A DNA stretch of 6,003 nucleotides from Pseudomonadota bacterium (lineage in GTDB: Bacteria > Pseudomonadota > Gammaproteobacteria > Xanthomonadales > Xanthomonadaceae). Shown here in pieces: positions 3,721 through 6,003 of this stretch. The stretch lies in the NCBI GenBank assembly GCA_023439425.1, contig JAEXNZ010000523.1:1-6003 (forward strand), written 5' to 3'. The notes under the pieces are model-generated. The model ran no database searches. It saw only the letters and a list, made by a program, of their open reading frames with translations, and was not told where the DNA came from. Each line of letters opens with the position of its first letter. The first letter of the stretch is position 1. Made by a program: the position numbers and the translations under genes.

Positions 3721-5790
3721 TTAAAGGTCGAAGCGCACGCTTACTGCGAACGTACGCGGCAGGCCGAGGCCGGCGTTGGACCAGTATTTCTTGTTGGCGA
3801 GGTTCTCCACGCTGGCACGCCAGGTCACCGCGTGCTCGTTCCACTGCATGCGGTAACCCACGCCGGCGTTGAACAGGGTGTAGTCCGGCAGCTTCAGCGT
3901 GTTGTCGGCGTCGTAGTAAACGTCGCCGTAGTAACGGGCCAGTGCGTAGGCTTCCAGGCCATCCACCCACGGCAGCTGGTAGTTTGCGTGCAGTACGCCG
4001 TTCCAGCGCGCCGCGCCGGTGGTGCGGTTGCCCTGCTGGCTGGCGCTGTCCGGCGACAGCTTGTCATAGGTCGGGTCCAGCCAGGTCACGCCGCCGCCCA
4101 GCGTGAACGCGTCGGTCAGGTGCACCGCGCCGCTGGCTTCAATGCCTTCATACAGGGTGATGCCATCCTGCACCAGCAGCAGGCCGGCCGGGGTGATCCG
4201 GTCGATGTTCGCGCCGCGCTCCAGACGGAACGCCGCCACGTTCGCGTTCCAGCGCGGGTACTCCATCTTCGCGCCCACTTCGAACTGCTTGCTGATGGTC
4301 GGGTCCAGCACGTCGCCGGCGTTGAGGTAATCCGAACCCACCCGGTTGCCGGCCTCCAGCGACTCCACATAGCTGGTGTACAGCGTCACCTCCTCCACCG
4401 GCTTGTACATCACCGCGTAGGTCGGGGTCACCGGGTAGGTGTGGTAGCTGCCCTTGTTCTCGAAGTCGTTGTAGCGCGCACCTGCCAGCACCGACCAGCC
4501 GTGGCCGAAGTCCACCGTGTCGCTGACGAACACCGCCTGCTGGATGGTTTCGCTGCTGCGCGTCATCACCCGCGAGCCGACCGCATCGTGGCGGATGGTC
4601 GGGCGCTGGTACAAGTTGCCACGGCCGATCAGATTCCACTCATACGGCCGGTCCCAGCCCGTTGCTTTCTGGTGCGAGACACCCGCCACCACCTGGTGCG
4701 ACAGCGGACCGGTCTGGAAGCGGCCCTGCAGCATCGCCTGCGCATGCTTCCACTCGGTCTTTCCGCCCAGCTCGTACGCATTGACGTCGTAGTCGCCGTT
4801 CAGATCGTCGATGTAGGCGAAGATCTTGTTCACGTCATTCCACGAGCTGGTGTAGCCGTAGCTCACGCTGGCCTTCCAGTCCTCGTTGATCTGCCAGTTC
4901 AACGCGGTCGACAGCAGGCTGGAGCGGGTGTCGTAGTACGTACCCGGAATGCTGTTGTTGACGTCCCCGCCAATCGGACGCGGCAGCTCGGTGATCCCGC
5001 GGAAGTACCACTGCGGCGACTCTTCGCTGAGGTCACGTTCCTGGAACACGCCGTCGAAGGTCCAGGTGACAGCGTCACTCAGCCGGGCGTCCAGCGACAG
5101 CGAGCCCACCTTGCGGTTCACCTCGCCGCCATTGAAGGTCTCGCCCTTCTCCTGGTACGCGTTGAAGCGGTAGCCGAACATGTCTTCGTTGCCGAAGCGC
5201 CCACCCACGTCGACCTGGCCGCTGACGACGCCCTGCTCGCGCCAGCCCAGCTGCGCGGACAGCGTGGGGGTGTCGGTCGGCTTCTTGGTCACATAGTTGA
5301 TGATCCCGCCCGGCTGGCCGAAGCCATACATGAAGCCGCCCGGACCCTTCAGCAGTTCCACCTGCTCCATCACTTCCAGCGGCCACTCTGTGCCCCACGA
5401 AGACACCTGCAGGCCGTTGACGCGGTAGCTGTCGTAGCTTAGATCAATGCCGCGGTTGCGGATCGGCGAGCTCCAGCCACTGGCATACGCACTGACCTGG
5501 GTCACCACCGACGGGTCGGTCAGGAACGCCTCGCCCAGTGACACCACCTGGCGCTGCTCGATCGCTTCGCGGCCGACCACCGAAATGGCGAACGGGGTAT
5601 CGCGCACCGCGCGGTCACCCAGTGCGCCGGTATCGGTGTGGGCGCGCTCGCCGGTCACGGTGATCGCGTCCAGGTCGGTGGCGCTGCGCGTGCGCGCGGT
5701 GCCGTCAGGCGTGGTCTGGGCCTGGGCGACGCAGGCCAGCGAGAGCGAAAGGGCTAACAGCGTGGGACGAAGCAGTGCAGCGGATTGCAT
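3721..5790 (-). CDS. TonB-dependent siderophore receptor
   Basis: A 689-residue outer-membrane receptor for energy-dependent uptake of a ferric siderophore, driven by TonB-ExbB-ExbD. Residues 1-25 form a signal peptide (MQSAALLRPTLLALSLSL, then ACVAQAQ, likely cleaved after AQA). A TonB-box-like DAITVTGERA lies at about 41-50. The plug domain (about 60-170) includes DTPFAISVVGREAIEQRQ, the IRNRGIDLSYDSYRVNG turn and the classic EQVELLKGPGGFMYGFGQPGGIINYVTKKP. Residues 175-689 form the 22-strand barrel, ending VENLANKKYWS and RTFAVSVRFDL. There is no N-terminal STN signalling domain, so FecA/FpvA-type signalling to an anti-sigma factor is not expected. The start at 5790 is chosen over an in-frame ATG at 5874 because AGGAGG-like GGAGGA (5801-5806) sits 10 bases upstream and the signal peptide begins there. 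The ligand cannot be named from sequence. A Fur-box-like dyad lies upstream. The final residue is Leu rather than the usual Phe. Confidence 0.95.
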   Translation of the reverse strand: MQSAALLRPTLLALSLSLACVAQAQTTPDGTARTRSATDLDAITVTGERAHTDTGALGDRAVRDTPFAISVVGREAIEQRQVVSLGEAFLTDPSVVTQVSAYASGWSSPIRNRGIDLSYDSYRVNGLQVSSWGTEWPLEVMEQVELLKGPGGFMYGFGQPGGIINYVTKKPTDTPTLSAQLGWREQGVVSGQVDVGGRFGNEDMFGYRFNAYQEKGETFNGGEVNRKVGSLSLDARLSDAVTWTFDGVFQERDLSEESPQWYFRGITELPRPIGGDVNNSIPGTYYDTRSSLLSTALNWQINEDWKASVSYGYTSSWNDVNKIFAYIDDLNGDYDVNAYELGGKTEWKHAQAMLQGRFQTGPLSHQVVAGVSHQKATGWDRPYEWNLIGRGNLYQRPTIRHDAVGSRVMTRSSETIQQAVFVSDTVDFGHGWSVLAGARYNDFENKGSYHTYPVTPTYAVMYKPVEEVTLYTSYVESLEAGNRVGSDYLNAGDVLDPTISKQFEVGAKMEYPRWNANVAAFRLERGANIDRITPAGLLLVQDGITLYEGIEASGAVHLTDAFTLGGGVTWLDPTYDKLSPDSASQQGNRTTGAARWNGVLHANYQLPWVDGLEAYALARYYGDVYYDADNTLKLPDYTLFNAGVGYRMQWNEHAVTWRASVENLANKKYWSNAGLGLPRTFAVSVRFDL

Positions 5791-5800
5791 GATATCGGGG

Positions 5801-5830
5801 TCCTCCGCGGACAGCAGCACACCGTCCGCG
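5801..5830 (-). promoter_or_regulatory. Ribosome binding site and adjoining hairpin of the receptor gene
   Basis: On the minus strand GGAGGA (5806 down to 5801) lies 10 bases before the ATG and decides the start. A 7-bp stem, CGCGGAC (5806-5812) with GTCCGCG (5824-5830) and an 11-base loop, ends exactly at the 5' edge of the Shine-Dalgarno and takes in its first G. The hairpin might modulate ribosome access, but nothing else supports that. Confidence 0.6.
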
Positions 5831-5911
5831 ATCAGGTGATGGCGGAAAAGGGGGAGGTGGCTGAGTCGGGGCACTGCCCGCAGAAGGCGGGAATCAGCGC
5901 AGGGCGCGAGG

Positions 5912-5935
5912 CGCGGCAGGACCGTGGCTGCCGCG
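5912..5935 (-). other. Leader hairpin upstream of the receptor gene
   Basis: CGCGGCAG (5912-5919) and CTGCCGCG (5928-5935) form a perfect 8-bp stem with an 8-base loop. If transcription starts just downstream of the Fur-like dyad, this is near the 5' end of a roughly 130-base untranslated leader. A weaker 5-bp stem lies at 5877-5891. I found no match to a cobalamin or other known riboswitch core. Confidence 0.4.
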
Positions 5936-5960
5936 ATTTGTTCTCTTTTCGTTACCGCGC

Positions 5961-5983
5961 GTCAAATGATTGTCATCATTGAC
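5961..5983 (-). promoter_or_regulatory. Fur-box-like operator with possible overlapping promoter
   Basis: The dyad TCAAATGAT-TGTC-ATCATTGA (5962-5982) resembles the Fur consensus GATAATGATAATCATTATC; on the minus strand the best 19-base register matches 13 positions by hand count. It sits in a wider interrupted palindrome (CCGCG at 5955-5959, CGCGG at 5985-5989). A possible minus-strand -35, TTGACG (5965 down to 5960), overlaps it, with a poor -10 (AACAAA, 5942 down to 5937) after 17 bases. Position upstream of a siderophore receptor fits iron repression. The dyad is seen; Fur binding is inferred. Confidence 0.65.
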
Positions 5984-6003
5984 ACGCGGCGCGTACAGAC
6001 CAA

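Noticed and set aside
3832..5442. 536-codon plus-strand ORF opposite the TonB receptor
   Set aside because: It is antisense to a clear receptor; the Val/His/Arg-rich product is the usual artefact of GC-rich codon bias on the opposite strand.
5728..5740. Lipoprotein cysteine in the receptor signal peptide
   Set aside because: The Cys at residue 20 is preceded by SLA, not a good lipobox, and a standard AQA cleavage site follows.
5791..5874. Upstream ATG adding 28 residues to the TonB receptor
   Set aside because: The extension would put a polar stretch before the signal peptide and bury the good Shine-Dalgarno at 5801-5806 within the coding region.
5870..5940. Possible cobalamin riboswitch in the receptor leader
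   Set aside because: Short pieces such as GCACTGCCCGC look suggestive, but on the plus strand, opposite to the gene; the conserved B12-box and the core order are missing.

Overview
The window is high-GC DNA with strongly GC-ending codons and looks like a gammaproteobacterium of the Xanthomonadaceae, most likely Stenotrophomonas. The main clue is a set of short palindromes beginning with GTAG (GTAG-AGCC...GGCT), which match the SMAG/REP repeats described in S. maltophilia. The genus is inferred from these repeats and from protein resemblance; no search was run.

Layout, left to right. (1) Bases 2-895: the 3' part of mnmA (tRNA 2-thiouridylase), with its N-terminus outside the window. It overlaps hflD (892-1506) by four bases, so the two are translationally coupled. 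(2) Bases 1507-1634: a SMAG hairpin, then a near-perfect sigma-28 (FliA) flagellar promoter with exact 11-base spacing. (3) Bases 1635-2825: a short membrane-anchored chemoreceptor-like protein with two transmembrane helices, no sensor domain and a canonical MCP hairpin tip. Its C-terminal segment resembles the CheZ phosphatase active site. (4) A GC-rich hairpin, then a 91-codon proline-rich ORF of unknown function (2924-3199), whose stop codon lies inside a SMAG repeat. (5) Bases 3192-3711: about 520 bases with no convincing gene, built as a large imperfect inverted repeat with SMAG palindromes at both outer ends and a second long hairpin nested inside. (6) Bases 3721-5790, minus strand: a complete TonB-dependent siderophore receptor. 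Upstream of it lie a Fur-box-like dyad (about 5961-5983) and a structured leader.

Functionally these are separate units: tRNA modification plus HflD, a flagellar-regulon chemotaxis gene, and an iron-uptake receptor. The observations most worth pursuing are the CheZ-like DxxxQ motif fused to a sensorless MCP under a FliA promoter, and the composite inverted repeat between two converging genes. I see no CRISPR array, transposase, phage gene, tRNA or rRNA.
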